A DNA stretch of 64,000 nt, taken from contig NZ_CP061913.1 of the NCBI RefSeq assembly GCF_019904175.1, forward strand, positions 9,734,001 to 9,798,000. Direction: 5' to 3'. This DNA is from Dactylosporangium vinaceum. Its GTDB lineage: Bacteria; Actinomycetota; Actinomycetes; Mycobacteriales; Micromonosporaceae. Under the pieces are notes generated by a model, which saw only the letters and a list, made by a program, of their open reading frames with translations, had not been told where the DNA came from and made no database searches. Of the stretch, positions 24,341 through 33,576 are shown piece after piece (position 1 is the first letter of the stretch; every line of letters begins with the position of its first letter). A program made the position numbers and the translations under genes.

Positions 24341-25510
24341 TCAGGCGGTGGTCTGCTGGAACACCCGGATGTAGTCGACCTCCAGTTGGCGGGTCAGGGT
24401 GGGGTCGGTCAGGCCCACGTTCCACCGGCGCTGCCAGTTGTTGTCGACCATCATGTGCAGGATCAGCTGCATCGGGCCCTTTTCGATGACCGAGGCGTTG
24501 GTGAAGCGGGCGCACTCGACGCCGTCGATGTACCAGGCGATGTGGTCGGGCTCCCAGTCGACGCCCATGCGGACGAAGTCCTTCGAGTAGTCCTTCGACG
24601 CGCACTTGCCGTTGTTGTGTTTGCCGCTGTTCGCCGCGAAATTGTCCTCGCGGTTGTTGTAGTGGTACGTCATGTACATCGTGGACGGGTCGTCACCCAA
24701 TTCTTCCAGGATGTCCAACTCTGTCTTGTAGTTGTACGACGTATCCGTCGGCAGCATCCAGAAGGCGGTGAAGAAGCCCTGGGTCGCCGGGAACTTGAAG
24801 CGGGACTCGACGTATCCGTAGGTGAATGCGTACAGATACTTGGTGCCCGCGTTCGCGTTGGGGCGGGCGGTCGAGAGCAGGCCGGCCTTGTAGGTGCAGG
24901 CGCCGTTCTGGCAGGCGCTCGTCTTGTACGCCGGGCTCAGCGGGGCGGCGATCAGCTTCGCGGTGCCGCCGGAGACGACGACCTGGCTGGGCTGGTAGTG
25001 CTCGCGGCCGTCGTTGAACGTCGAGGTGCAGTCGCCGGTGTTCCAGTCGAAGCACGGGCTGAGCTTCGAGGTGTTCAGGGACGTGCCGTCGAACTCCTCG
25101 CTGAAGCTCGTCGTCCACTTCTTGCCCGCGGCCGCGGTGATGGGCGGGGCGCCGGGGCCGGTGTTGGTGTTGCTGCCGCCCTTGGTCGCGGTGGCGCCGG
25201 GCTTGCCCGAGGCGGAGGTGGAAGCGGAGGTGGAGGGGCCGGCGCCGAGGCCGGAGAGCCCCTCGGGGTCGGCCGCGGCGGCCCCGGAAGGCGCGCTCGA
25301 GGCCCCCAGAGCCGTGTCGATGGAGACCGGCTTGTCCGGCCCGCCACCCATGAAGGCGACAGCGCCGGCGGCGCCGGCCACCACCAGGACGGCGGCGGCC
25401 GCGGCGACGATGACCGCCAGCCGGCGGCCGCCACGGCGTGGGGCCGCGGTCGGCATATGATCGCTTTCGCCGTGTTCCGGTTTGTCGAATTCCGCCGGAT
25501 CAAAACGCAT
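24341..25510 (-). CDS. secreted glycoside hydrolase family 16
   Basis: 389 residues from ATG 25510. A cytoplasmic 30-residue head, a single membrane segment (LAVIVAAAAAVLVVAGAAGAVAF) and a Ser/Thr/Gly/Pro-rich linker to about residue 115 precede the GH16 jelly roll. TELDILEELG, near residue 265, carries the ExDxxE catalytic motif. Downstream MGVDWEPDHIAWYIDG and PMQLILHMMVDN are family hallmarks. Enzymes of the family cut beta-1,3 or beta-1,3-1,4 glucans. An ATG at 25456 is an alternative start just before the membrane helix. Confidence 0.9.
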   Translation of the reverse strand: MRFDPAEFDKPEHGESDHMPTAAPRRGGRRLAVIVAAAAAVLVVAGAAGAVAFMGGGPDKPVSIDTALGASSAPSGAAAADPEGLSGLGAGPSTSASTSASGKPGATATKGGSNTNTGPGAPPITAAAGKKWTTSFSEEFDGTSLNTSKLSPCFDWNTGDCTSTFNDGREHYQPSQVVVSGGTAKLIAAPLSPAYKTSACQNGACTYKAGLLSTARPNANAGTKYLYAFTYGYVESRFKFPATQGFFTAFWMLPTDTSYNYKTELDILEELGDDPSTMYMTYHYNNREDNFAANSGKHNNGKCASKDYSKDFVRMGVDWEPDHIAWYIDGVECARFTNASVIEKGPMQLILHMMVDNNWQRRWNVGLTDPTLTRQLEVDYIRVFQQTTA

Positions 25511-25685
25511 TGCCCGCCCAATCGGTGTCGCGTTGCACGTTCGGATAACGTGCCGGACCAATTGCCGCGGCAACACTAGCACCGCCGGGTGGACACAATC
25601 GGACGGTGATCATTAATTCACGATTAGCTTCGCAGCGTACGGGCCGCCCAAAAAGATGGGCGACCCGCGGCTGCTGCACAAGCAA

Positions 25686-26573
25686 TCAAGCGTGGCGGCC
25701 GGTCTGGTTGAACGGCATGCCGTGATGGTTCGTCTGGGCCAGACGGCTGTTGAGATTGCCGGCACTGGCGATCTTGTCGTGATACGCCTCGCGGCGGCGG
25801 GCCACACAGCCCGTGGGCTTGTCGCTGGCCGACACCAGGTCGGGGTCGAGGTGGGTGTTGAGGCCGTCGCGCAGGAGCATGAGCGCCTCGGCGCGCAGCT
25901 GGGAGACCCGCGACTCGGTCACGCCGAGCTCGTGGGCGATCTCCATCATCGGGCGCTCCTGGAAGAAGTACCCCTTCACGACCTTCCCGAGGCGCTCCGG
26001 CAGCGCCTCCACGGCGTTGTGCAGGTAGCCGATGCGCTCCCGGTGCAGGATCAGGTCCTCGGGCCCGGCCGCCCGCTCCGGGACCATGTCCTCCGCACTG
26101 CCGGCGGCGAAGCCCTGCAGCGACAGCACGGCCGCCCGCTGGACGTCGTCGTCGATGGCCTGCAGCTCGTCGACGCTTACCCCGAGCGCCTCCGCGAGCT
26201 CGGCGTTCGTCGGGGTGCGGCCGAGGGCCGCGGTGAGCTCCTGTTGCATCCCGTCGACCTGCCGGGCCCTGGCCCGCACCGACCGGCTCGCCCAGTCCAG
26301 CCCGCGCAGCTCGTCCAGGATCGCGCCCCGGATGCGGGTGGTGGCGAAGCTGCCGAACGGAATGCCCCGGCTCGGGTCGAACGCCTTCGCGGCGCCGGCC
26401 AGAGCCGCCATCCCGGCCGAGACCAGGTCTTCGCGGCTGACGTGGGCCGGCAGGCGGCCGAGCGTCTGGCGCACCAGATGCCCGACGAGCGGCAGATGCT
26501 CGCGGATCAGATCCTCGAGCTCCCGGCCTTCCAACTGGACCTTGAGCGTGGCACCCTCAAGGGTCGTTGTCAT
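25686..26573 (-). CDS. FliA/WhiG-type RNA polymerase sigma factor
   Basis: 295 residues from ATG 26573, with GGGGG just upstream. Region 2 (EDLIREHLPLVGHLVRQTLGRLPAHVSREDLVSAGMAAL, then FDPSRGIPFGSFATTRIRGAILDELR) and region 3 (GRTPTNAELAEALGVSVDELQ) are clear. Region 4 (RPMMEIAHELGVTESRVSQLRAEALMLL) is also clear. It matches the flagellar/sporulation sigma-28 group (FliA in motile Actinoplanes, WhiG in Streptomyces). The C-terminal 50 residues after region 4 are an unusual polar tail. No flagellar genes are in the window, so the regulon is elsewhere. Confidence 0.9.
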   Translation of the reverse strand: MTTTLEGATLKVQLEGRELEDLIREHLPLVGHLVRQTLGRLPAHVSREDLVSAGMAALAGAAKAFDPSRGIPFGSFATTRIRGAILDELRGLDWASRSVRARARQVDGMQQELTAALGRTPTNAELAEALGVSVDELQAIDDDVQRAAVLSLQGFAAGSAEDMVPERAAGPEDLILHRERIGYLHNAVEALPERLGKVVKGYFFQERPMMEIAHELGVTESRVSQLRAEALMLLRDGLNTHLDPDLVSASDKPTGCVARRREAYHDKIASAGNLNSRLAQTNHHGMPFNQTGRHA

Positions 26574-26764
26574 CGGTTCCCCCTCGTGTCCGGGTGGACC
26601 CCGTGCAGGCGGTCCACCTGCTGACACGAAGAACTTTCGACTACGAAGGGTGCTTACGCCGTCACTTTCGGGTGCATCTCGGTTGCTGAACGGTGAGAGT
26701 CCTCAAGGCTCGGCGTGTCGCGTAGCGCGCCGAAGCATTCGAACACCGGTACAGTCCCGACTCG

Positions 26765-28477
26765 ATGAATCTTGTGCCCGCGCCGACCCGCCTGCGCCGC
26801 GCCGCCCGCCGTGACTTCGGCTGGGAAACGCTCCGCCCGGGACAGCTCCCGCCGATGCGCGCCCTGCTCAAGCAGCGTGACGTCCTGGTGGTGTTACCCA
26901 CCGGCGGCGGCAAATCCGCGATCTACCAGGTGCCGGCGACCCTGATCAACGGGCCGGCCATAGTCATCTCACCACTCCTGGCGCTCCAGCAGGACCAGAT
27001 CGCCGGGCTCAACCGCCGCCGGGCCGGCCAGGCCGTGCGGATCAGCTCCGCCGAGACGCCCGCGCAGCAGCGCAAGGCCCTCGAGGCGCTGCAGGCGGGG
27101 ACCGCGCGGTTCCTGTTCATCACGCCGGAGCAGCTGGGCAACCCGGAGCGCCTCGCCGAGGTCCGCGCGCTGCGGCCCGGCCTGGTCGCCGTCGACGAGG
27201 CGCACTGCGTGTCCGCCTGGGGGTACGACTTCCGGCCGGATTATCTGCAGTTGGGCCATCTGATCCGGGAGCTCGGCCGGCCGCCGATCGTCGCGCTGAC
27301 GGCCACGGCGTCGCCGCCCGTGCGGGCCGACATCAGCGCCGCGCTCGGCCTGCGCGACCCGTTCGTCCTGGTCGCCGGGCTGGACCGGGCCAATCTGGAG
27401 CTCGGTGCCGTGCACTGCACGAGCGAGGAGCAGCGCTGGCAGCGCCTCTTCGCGCAGATACAGCAGGAGCAGAACCCCGGCATCGTGTACTCGCCCACCC
27501 GCGCGATCGCCGAGCAGTACGCGCAGCGCCTGGTCGAGAAGGGCATCCCCGCCGTCGCCTTCCACGCGGGACTGGCCGCGGGCGAGCGCAGCCGGCGCTA
27601 CGAGGACTTCATGGCCGATCGGACCCCGGTCATGGTGGCCACGAGCGCGTTCGGCATGGGCGTCGACAAGCCCAACATCCGCTGGGTCCACCACGTCGCG
27701 CTGCCCGACTCCCCCGACAGCTACCTGCAGGAGATCGGGCGCGCCGGGCGCGACGGGTCCCCGGCCCGCACCATCCTGTTCTTCCGGCCCGAGGACGTGG
27801 CCCTGCAGCGGTTCTTCGCCACCGGCGCGCCCGACGCCAAGGAGCTCACCCAGCTCGCCGCGGCGCTGCGCGAGGGGCCGACGACCCGCACCGGACTGGC
27901 CACCCGCAGCGGGCTGGCGGCCCGGCGGATCACCTCGCTGCTGAGCCTCCTGGAGCAGGTCGGCGCGGTCGAGGTCGGGGCCGGCAACAAGCTGACCGCG
28001 CCCCGCTACGCCCCGGCCCCCGCCGAGGCCGCCCGGCTCGCGCTGGCCCAGTTCGAGCGCCACCAGACGCTGCGCCGATCGCGGATCGACATGATGCGGC
28101 AGTACGCCGAGAGCGCGAACTGTCGCGGCCGGTCCCTCCTGGCCTACTTCGGTGAGCAGGCCGAGCAGCCGTGCGGACACTGTGACAACTGCGCCAACGG
28201 CAGTGTCGTGGTCGATCCGGTGGTGCCGCGCCTCAAGTGGTACCACCGGATCTTGCGCAGGAAGAACACACCGCTCGTGCCCGCACCGGAGATCCGCAAG
28301 ACGGAGGACCACGACCGGCCCTTCCCGGTGTCGAGCGAGGTGCGGCACACCGCCTGGGGCACCGGCACGGTGATGGCCTACGAGCAGGACCGCGTCGTCG
28401 TACTGTTCGAGCAGGTCGGGTACAAGACGCTGAGCGTGCCGATCGTCAAGAAGTCGAAACTCCTCGAACCGGTGTAG
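26765..28477 (+). CDS. recQ: RecQ-family ATP-dependent DNA helicase
   Basis: 570 residues. Helicase motifs in order: LRPGQLPPMRALL; Walker A LPTGGGKSA near 45; ISPLLALQQDQ; DEAH in VDEAHCVSAWGYDFRPDY near 142; LTATASPPV; SAFGMGVDKPNIRWVHH; and QEIGRAGRDG. The RecQ zinc site is seen as CRGRSLLAYFG...CGHCDNC near 455-475. The C-terminal HRDC domain is replaced by a small beta domain (HTAWGTGTVMAYEQDRVVVLFE). It acts in recombination and fork repair. The next gene starts 8 bp downstream. Confidence 0.93.
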   Translation: MNLVPAPTRLRRAARRDFGWETLRPGQLPPMRALLKQRDVLVVLPTGGGKSAIYQVPATLINGPAIVISPLLALQQDQIAGLNRRRAGQAVRISSAETPAQQRKALEALQAGTARFLFITPEQLGNPERLAEVRALRPGLVAVDEAHCVSAWGYDFRPDYLQLGHLIRELGRPPIVALTATASPPVRADISAALGLRDPFVLVAGLDRANLELGAVHCTSEEQRWQRLFAQIQQEQNPGIVYSPTRAIAEQYAQRLVEKGIPAVAFHAGLAAGERSRRYEDFMADRTPVMVATSAFGMGVDKPNIRWVHHVALPDSPDSYLQEIGRAGRDGSPARTILFFRPEDVALQRFFATGAPDAKELTQLAAALREGPTTRTGLATRSGLAARRITSLLSLLEQVGAVEVGAGNKLTAPRYAPAPAEAARLALAQFERHQTLRRSRIDMMRQYAESANCRGRSLLAYFGEQAEQPCGHCDNCANGSVVVDPVVPRLKWYHRILRRKNTPLVPAPEIRKTEDHDRPFPVSSEVRHTAWGTGTVMAYEQDRVVVLFEQVGYKTLSVPIVKKSKLLEPV

Positions 28478-28485
28478 GGGGCGTC

Positions 28486-28902
28486 ATGGCGCAGATTCCC
28501 GCGGACCTCAATGCCGCGAACGCGAAGACGATCGCGGAGTTCCGCGCGAACGGCCGCAGGCTCGAGGGACGGCCGCTGCTGCTCCTCACGACGAAGGGGC
28601 GCCACAGCGGCCGGCATTACACGAACCCGATGATGTACGTCCGCCTCGACGACCGGCTGCTCGTGGTCGCCTCCGCGGCCGGGGCCGAGCGCGACCCCGA
28701 CTGGCTGCGCAACCTGAGCGCCGACCCGGCCGTCACCGTCGAGATCGACGGGGAGGAGTATCCGGCCACCGCCCGCCCGACGACCGGCTCCGACCGCGAC
28801 GGGCTGTTCGAGCGCATCGCCGCGCAGTACCCGTTCTTCGCCGACCACCAGGCCGGCATCGAGCGGCGCATCCCCGTCGTCGAGCTGGTCAGGCGGGACT
28901 GA
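28486..28902 (+). CDS. F420-dependent nitroreductase-family (Ddn-like) oxidoreductase
   Basis: 138 residues with the split-barrel Ddn motif: RPLLLLTTKGRHSGRHYTNPMMYV, VVASAAGAERDPDWLRNLSADPAVTVEI and a terminal RRIPVVEL. The family binds deazaflavin F420 and reduces quinones or nitro compounds, mostly in actinobacteria. It starts 8 bp after recQ, so it is probably in the same transcript, and overlaps the next, convergent gene by 14 bp. Confidence 0.92.
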   Translation: MAQIPADLNAANAKTIAEFRANGRRLEGRPLLLLTTKGRHSGRHYTNPMMYVRLDDRLLVVASAAGAERDPDWLRNLSADPAVTVEIDGEEYPATARPTTGSDRDGLFERIAAQYPFFADHQAGIERRIPVVELVRRD

Positions 28903-29308
28903 TCACGCGCTCGGGCTCGACGAACTCGCGCGCCGCGCCGTCCGCCTCGCCCTTGTGCCACCAGGCGTCGGTCTGGAACTCCTCGGGCAGTTCGTCCTCC
29001 CAGGGGTCCAGGCCGAGCCGGTCCATCTCGTCGAACCACGCGTCCCGCCGCGACTCGGGCAGGCGGGCCCCGCACCAGGGGCAATACCCGATCACGACCA
29101 TCGACGTGCCGCCGTCGCGGATCGGCAGGCCGTATTCGTCGAACCGCGGCATGTAGACGACCACCACGTCCGGGTCGTCCCACGGGTCCAGGTCGTCGTC
29201 CGGCTCTCGTTCCAGTTGCGCGCGCATTCCGTCGCAGCAGTGTCGTAGCACCGCAGGAGTATGCACCGGCCCCGGGCCCGCGACGAAAACTGGCTGATCA
29301 GCTGTCAT
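28889..29308 (-). CDS. uncharacterised protein with CPWCG motif
   Basis: 139 residues from ATG 29308. Very acidic, with DDDLDPWDDPD near residue 40 and DPWEDELPEEF near 105. A single CPWCGARLP knuckle near residue 80 preceded by RHCCDGM near 25 may bind zinc. DEYGLPIRDGGTSMVVIGYCPWCG is the most conserved-looking part. No function known to me. Confidence 0.7.
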   Translation of the reverse strand: MTADQPVFVAGPGPVHTPAVLRHCCDGMRAQLEREPDDDLDPWDDPDVVVVYMPRFDEYGLPIRDGGTSMVVIGYCPWCGARLPESRRDAWFDEMDRLGLDPWEDELPEEFQTDAWWHKGEADGAAREFVEPERVISPA

Positions 29309-29483
29309 GTGGGGGATAGTTCGGGCCGCCACCGCCGGGCTACGCTCCCCGCCAGCAGCGCAGACAACGCGTCAGGCCCCTGGCACGTTTCCGGGATTCC
29401 GAGCACTCGGCCCCCGCCTAACGTGAATCTCGTAAGGCCGGGCACCACATAGACCTCGCACACCACCCCTGAAAGGGCACACC

Positions 29484-29921
29484 ATGAGCGACTACGAGAC
29501 CGGCGACACCGGCGACACTGGCCACGACGTGGACTACGGCCAGTACGAGGCCGGCCAGGAGAGCACCCAGCTCGACCAGCTCCACCAGGCCGGCGGCTCC
29601 GAGGCCGACGCGCAGTCGCAGTTCGGGGTCTACGAGAACGACCACCACGCGCAGGAGTCGACCGACTTCTCGCAGGGTCACCACGTCGAGTACGACCAGC
29701 CGGCCGCCGTGCACTATGAGTCGGACGACTACACCAACTACAGCCACGACGCGTCCGTCGACGACCACGTCTTCGCCGCCGAGGGCAGCGAGTCCTCGCA
29801 CCAGGCCGAGTTCAACGAGCTCGACGCGCTGGAGCAGAAGTTCGACGCCGCGTTCGCGCAGGGCACCGAGCTGCACACCGAGGGCGGCGGCCAGGCCGAG
29901 CTCGGTCAGGCCAGCAACTAG
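29484..29921 (+). CDS. acidic low-complexity protein of unknown function
   Basis: 145 residues, with a GAAAGGG ribosome site 6-12 bases before the ATG. Nearly every third residue is Asp or Glu, with many Gln, His, Ser, Tyr and Gly, and no hydrophobic core until the final helix (EFNELDALEQKFDAAFAQGTEL). It is likely disordered. Codon usage is strongly GC3-biased, which supports real coding. Similar acidic repeats occur in actinobacterial proteins of unknown role; no family is claimed. Confidence 0.7.
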   Translation: MSDYETGDTGDTGHDVDYGQYEAGQESTQLDQLHQAGGSEADAQSQFGVYENDHHAQESTDFSQGHHVEYDQPAAVHYESDDYTNYSHDASVDDHVFAAEGSESSHQAEFNELDALEQKFDAAFAQGTELHTEGGGQAELGQASN

Positions 29922-29965
29922 TCACGACCACGCCAGGTCGACACCTGGTTGACACCGGCCGGCGC

Positions 29966-30826
29966 CTACCTTGGTGGGCGTCGGCCGTTGGCGTTGAGCA
30001 GGACCTCGGCGGCCGCCGTCCGGACGTTCAGGACGCTGCGACCCGCGCGGTGCGCGCGGACCAGCCCGGCCGCACGGAGGACCGCGAGATGCTGCGAGAC
30101 ACCACCCGGCGTGAGCCCGGTCCGATCGGCCAGGTCCGTGGTCGAGGCCGGTGCGGCCAGCTCGGTCAGGAGCCGGGCGCGGGCCCGCCCGACGAGTGCG
30201 CCGAGCGCGTCGACATCGGGGGCCGGCGTCGACTCCCAGAGCGTCCCGATCCCCCGCGCCGGGTAGGCCAGCTGAGCCTCCACGTCGAAGACCGTCAGCA
30301 CCGTCGGCCAGACGAACACCGAGGGGATCAGCACCAGGTCGCCGCCGTCGGCCACGTCGGGCGCCGTGCACCAGCGGTGCAGGACCGACAGCGTGCCGTC
30401 GGCGAAGGACACGTTGGCGTGCAGGTCGTTGAGCAGGCCGCCCACCCCGTCGGCGGCAAGCGTCCGCGACCGCGCGTGCACGTCGGCCTCCAGCAGCGCC
30501 CGGATCCGCGGCCAGTGCGGGGCGAGGGCGACCGCGAAGTACTCCCGCAGCCCCGCGGCCACCGGCGCCGGCAGCAGCGCCAGCTCCTCGTCGAGCTCCG
30601 GAAACGGCCCCGGCGGCTTCGGCGTCAGGAAGTCGGGGATGGCGGCCGGAAACGGCGGCACGTCGATCGGCGGTGTCACGTGCCGCAGCCCGGCCGCCCA
30701 CGGCAGATGGATGGCGTGCGCACCGGGGTCGCGGAGCACGCGCAGGCTCGCGATCGTCTCCCACAGCGGCGACACCGCGAACCGGATGCGCGCGACCGCG
30801 GACGCGGACAGACCGATCGACACCAC
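29966..30826 (-). CDS. DUF5937/ArsR-type HTH regulator
   Basis: 286 residues. The N-terminal 200 residues (RIRFAVSPLWETIASLRVLRDPGAHAIHLPWA) match the DUF5937 domain. Residues of about 205-275 are an ArsR winged helix (LLTELAAPASTTDLADRTGLTPGGVSQHLAVLRAAGLVRAHRAGRSV). No metal-binding cysteine pair is seen, so it probably senses something other than metal. Divergent from the isocitrate-lyase-like gene 55 bp away, a likely target. Confidence 0.88.
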   Translation of the reverse strand: MVSIGLSASAVARIRFAVSPLWETIASLRVLRDPGAHAIHLPWAAGLRHVTPPIDVPPFPAAIPDFLTPKPPGPFPELDEELALLPAPVAAGLREYFAVALAPHWPRIRALLEADVHARSRTLAADGVGGLLNDLHANVSFADGTLSVLHRWCTAPDVADGGDLVLIPSVFVWPTVLTVFDVEAQLAYPARGIGTLWESTPAPDVDALGALVGRARARLLTELAAPASTTDLADRTGLTPGGVSQHLAVLRAAGLVRAHRAGRSVLNVRTAAAEVLLNANGRRPPR

Positions 30827-30881
30827 GCTACAAATTTAGCCCTCGCTGAAACGTTGGGACGGTCCCCCGGATGGCGGAAGG

Positions 30882-31694
30882 ATGACCGGCATGACTGACC
30901 GCGCCGCCCGTTTCCATGCCCTGCACACCGCCGGCCAACCCCTGGTGCTCGCCAATGCCTGGGACCCCGCCTCCGCCCGCATTATCGCGGCCACCGGCGC
31001 ACCGGCGCTCGCGACCACCTCCGCCGGCGTGGCCTGGGCCCTCGGCGCACCCGACGGCGACGTCCTCGACCGCGACCGCGCGCTCGAGCACCTGGCCCGC
31101 ATCGTCCGCGCCGTCCCGGACGAGCTGCCCGTGACCGCCGACATCGAGTCGGGCTTCGGCGCCACCCCGGCCGACGTGGCCGAGACGATCCGCGGCGTGG
31201 TCGCGGCCGGCGCCGTCGGCGTCAACATCGAGGACAGCGCCCAGGTCGGGGACGGCGTCGGCCTGCGCGACGTCGCCGACCAGCAGGAGCGGATCGCCGC
31301 GGCCCGGGCCGCCGCCCCCGACCTGTACATCAACCTGCGGATCGACACCTACTTCCGCGGGAAGCCGGAGGAGACGGTGGCGCGGGCCGAGGCGTACCTG
31401 GCCGCGGGCGCCTCCGGAATCTTCGTGCCCGGGGTCGCCGACGCCGACACGATCGCGTCACTGGCCAAGGCGATCGCCGCGCCGCTCAACGTGCTGGTGC
31501 AGCCGGGCACGCCGTCAGTGGCCGAGCTCGCCGCGCTCGGCGTGGCCCGGGTGAGCCTCGGGTCCTGGATCGCCCAGGCCGCCTACGCGGTGGCCCGCCG
31601 GGCCGCGACCGAGGCATACACCACGGGCACCTACACGGCCCTCGCCGAGGGCGACGCCTACGACTTCGGGGAGCTCAACTCGCTGCTGTCGTAG
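30882..31694 (+). CDS. isocitrate lyase/phosphoenolpyruvate mutase superfamily protein
   Basis: 270 residues forming a whole ICL/PEPM barrel: PLVLANAWDPASARII, ATTSAGVAWALG, VTADIESGFGATPADVAETI, GAVGVNIEDS, LYINLRIDTYFRG and an RVSLG end. The active-site loop cysteine (KKCGH) of true isocitrate lyase is absent, so it is a carbon-carbon or carbon-phosphorus lyase of unknown substrate. ATG 30882 is used; ATG 30891 is possible. Its 3' end overlaps the convergent SDR gene by 37 bp. Confidence 0.88.
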   Translation: MTGMTDRAARFHALHTAGQPLVLANAWDPASARIIAATGAPALATTSAGVAWALGAPDGDVLDRDRALEHLARIVRAVPDELPVTADIESGFGATPADVAETIRGVVAAGAVGVNIEDSAQVGDGVGLRDVADQQERIAAARAAAPDLYINLRIDTYFRGKPEETVARAEAYLAAGASGIFVPGVADADTIASLAKAIAAPLNVLVQPGTPSVAELAALGVARVSLGSWIAQAAYAVARRAATEAYTTGTYTALAEGDAYDFGELNSLLS

Positions 31695-32536
31695 TCCGTC
31701 CAGCGGCTGAGCGACTCCCACTTCGCCAGTTCGTCCTGCAGCCAGGTGTGGTGGGCGCGGATCGCGTCCACCGCATCGGAGCCCAGGGCCAGGCGCAGCG
31801 GCGCGTCGGGCGCGTCGAGCAGCGTCAGAATCGCCTGGGCCGCCTTCGCCGGGTCGCCGGGCTGGCTGCCGTCCATCGACTCGACGGCGGCCCGGGTCGC
31901 GGCGGTCGTCTCCGCGTAGGCGGGCAGGCGCGGCGACCGGTGCAGGCCCGCGCCGCCGAACCCGGTGCGGAAGGCACCCGGCTCGATGATGTGCACGCGG
32001 ATGCCGAGCGCGGCGACCTCGGCGTAGAGGGCCTCGGAGATGGCCTCGAGCGCGAACTTCGCCGCGCAGTACGCCCCGAAGGCCGGCATCGTCAGCTGCC
32101 CGCCCATCGACGAGATCTGCACGATCGTGCCCCGGCGCGCCCGGCCGGCCGCGTCCGTGCCGACGGAGCCCGGGTCGCCCGGCTGTCGGGCCCGCATGTG
32201 CGGCAGGACGGCGCGGGTCAGCGACACCGCGCCGAAGAACATGACGTCCATGAGGGCCCGCAGGTGCTCGGGCTCGATCTCCTCGACGGCGCCCACCGAC
32301 CCGTGGCCGGCGTTGTTCACGAGCACGTCGATCGCGCCGAACCGGTCGAGCGTCTGCGCGACCGCGGCGGTGATCGAGGACTCGTCGGTGACGTCGAGGC
32401 GGGTCCGGTCGGGGAACTCGGTAAGCCGCTCGGGGTCGCGCGCGGTCGCCATGACCCGGTCGCCCGCGGCCAGGGCGGCCCGGGCCAGCTCCGCCCCGAA
32501 CCCGGAGGAGCAGCCGGTGATCAGCCAGTTTCGCAT
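31658..32536 (-). CDS. short-chain dehydrogenase/reductase
   Basis: 292 residues. Classical SDR: TGCSSGFG (residues 7-14) binds NAD(P), NNAG near 89, ISSM serine near 142, and the YCAAK catalytic pair near 156. The long C-terminus is typical of the retinol-dehydrogenase-like group often paired with a LysR regulator. It is divergent from the LysR gene at 32609, so it is the probable target. Confidence 0.92.
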   Translation of the reverse strand: MRNWLITGCSSGFGAELARAALAAGDRVMATARDPERLTEFPDRTRLDVTDESSITAAVAQTLDRFGAIDVLVNNAGHGSVGAVEEIEPEHLRALMDVMFFGAVSLTRAVLPHMRARQPGDPGSVGTDAAGRARRGTIVQISSMGGQLTMPAFGAYCAAKFALEAISEALYAEVAALGIRVHIIEPGAFRTGFGGAGLHRSPRLPAYAETTAATRAAVESMDGSQPGDPAKAAQAILTLLDAPDAPLRLALGSDAVDAIRAHHTWLQDELAKWESLSRWTDYDSSELSSPKS

Positions 32537-32608
32537 GATCCCGAGTCTTGCCCGGGCCGACCGGGCGCGGCCAACACACGCTCCCGGATGCGGTTACAGT
32601 CGGAGCCT

Positions 32609-33520
32609 GTGAGCTCCTCGGCGGGACGACCGGAACTGCGGCAGCTCGTGTACTTCGTGACGGTCGCCGACCACCTGAGCTTCACGACCGCGGCGCGGGA
32701 ACTGCACCTCGCGCAGCAGTCGCTCTCCCAGCAGATCGCCGCCCTGGAGCGGACCGTCGGCGCCCGGCTGCTCGACCGGGACACCCGCGGCACCCGGCTC
32801 ACCGAGCCCGGCCGGCTCTTCCTGGCCGAGGCCCGCGCGGTCCTCGACGCCGCCGACCGCGCGGTCGCCGTGGCCCGCCGGGCCGCCGCCGGCGAGGTGG
32901 GCCGGCTGCGGCTGGGGTTCCTGGCCTCGGTCGCCAACTACATGCTGCCGATCGTCGTGCGGACCTGCCGCGAGCGCCTGCCCGGCGTCGAGGTCACCAC
33001 CGCCGACGTGGCCATCGAGCCGCTCGTCGCCGGCCTGCGTGACGGCTCGTTCGACCTGGCGTTCACCCGGCCGCCGCTCGTGCCGGACCTGGCCGTGCGG
33101 GCGCTGGCCCGGGAGCCGGTGTGCGCCGTGCTGCCGGCCGGGCACCGCCTGGCCGGGCGGGCCGAGGTTGCGCTGGCCGACCTGGCCGCGGACCCGTGGG
33201 TGCTGACCCCGCGCGCATCCTGGCCGCCGTGGCACGAGCAGTATGACCGGGACTTCGCCGCCGCCGGGTTCGCGCCCTCGGTGGTGCAGCGGGCGGGGAC
33301 GGTACCCAACCTGCTCGGCCTGGTCGCCGCGGGCGTCGGCGTGACCAGGCTGGCCGCCTCGGCCCGCACCCTGCGCGACACGGGCGTCGTGTTCGTCCCG
33401 ATCGCAGGCGCCGAGGCGCTGACCGTGGCCGCCTGGCACCGCCTCTCCCCCGCCGCGGAACGCCTGGTCGGACTGCTCGCCGACCTGGCCGGAACGACGG
33501 ATTTCACTACGGCCGGTTAG
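32609..33520 (+). CDS. LysR family transcriptional regulator
   Basis: 303 residues from GTG 32609; the longer upstream reading overlaps the SDR gene and is rejected. The LysR helix-turn-helix is at about 10-68 (RQLVYFVTVADHLSFTTAARELHLAQQSLSQQIAALE). The substrate-binding domain from residue 95 runs to the end (GRLRLGFLASVANYMLPIV). The divergent pair with the SDR gene has a 72-bp intergenic region, the usual arrangement for LysR control. Confidence 0.93.
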   Translation: MSSSAGRPELRQLVYFVTVADHLSFTTAARELHLAQQSLSQQIAALERTVGARLLDRDTRGTRLTEPGRLFLAEARAVLDAADRAVAVARRAAAGEVGRLRLGFLASVANYMLPIVVRTCRERLPGVEVTTADVAIEPLVAGLRDGSFDLAFTRPPLVPDLAVRALAREPVCAVLPAGHRLAGRAEVALADLAADPWVLTPRASWPPWHEQYDRDFAAAGFAPSVVQRAGTVPNLLGLVAAGVGVTRLAASARTLRDTGVVFVPIAGAEALTVAAWHRLSPAAERLVGLLADLAGTTDFTTAG

Positions 33521-33576
33521 CTTTTCGGTGCGTTCGGGGGTGGTCCGCCCGCGCGACCGCGGGCGACAATCCACGG

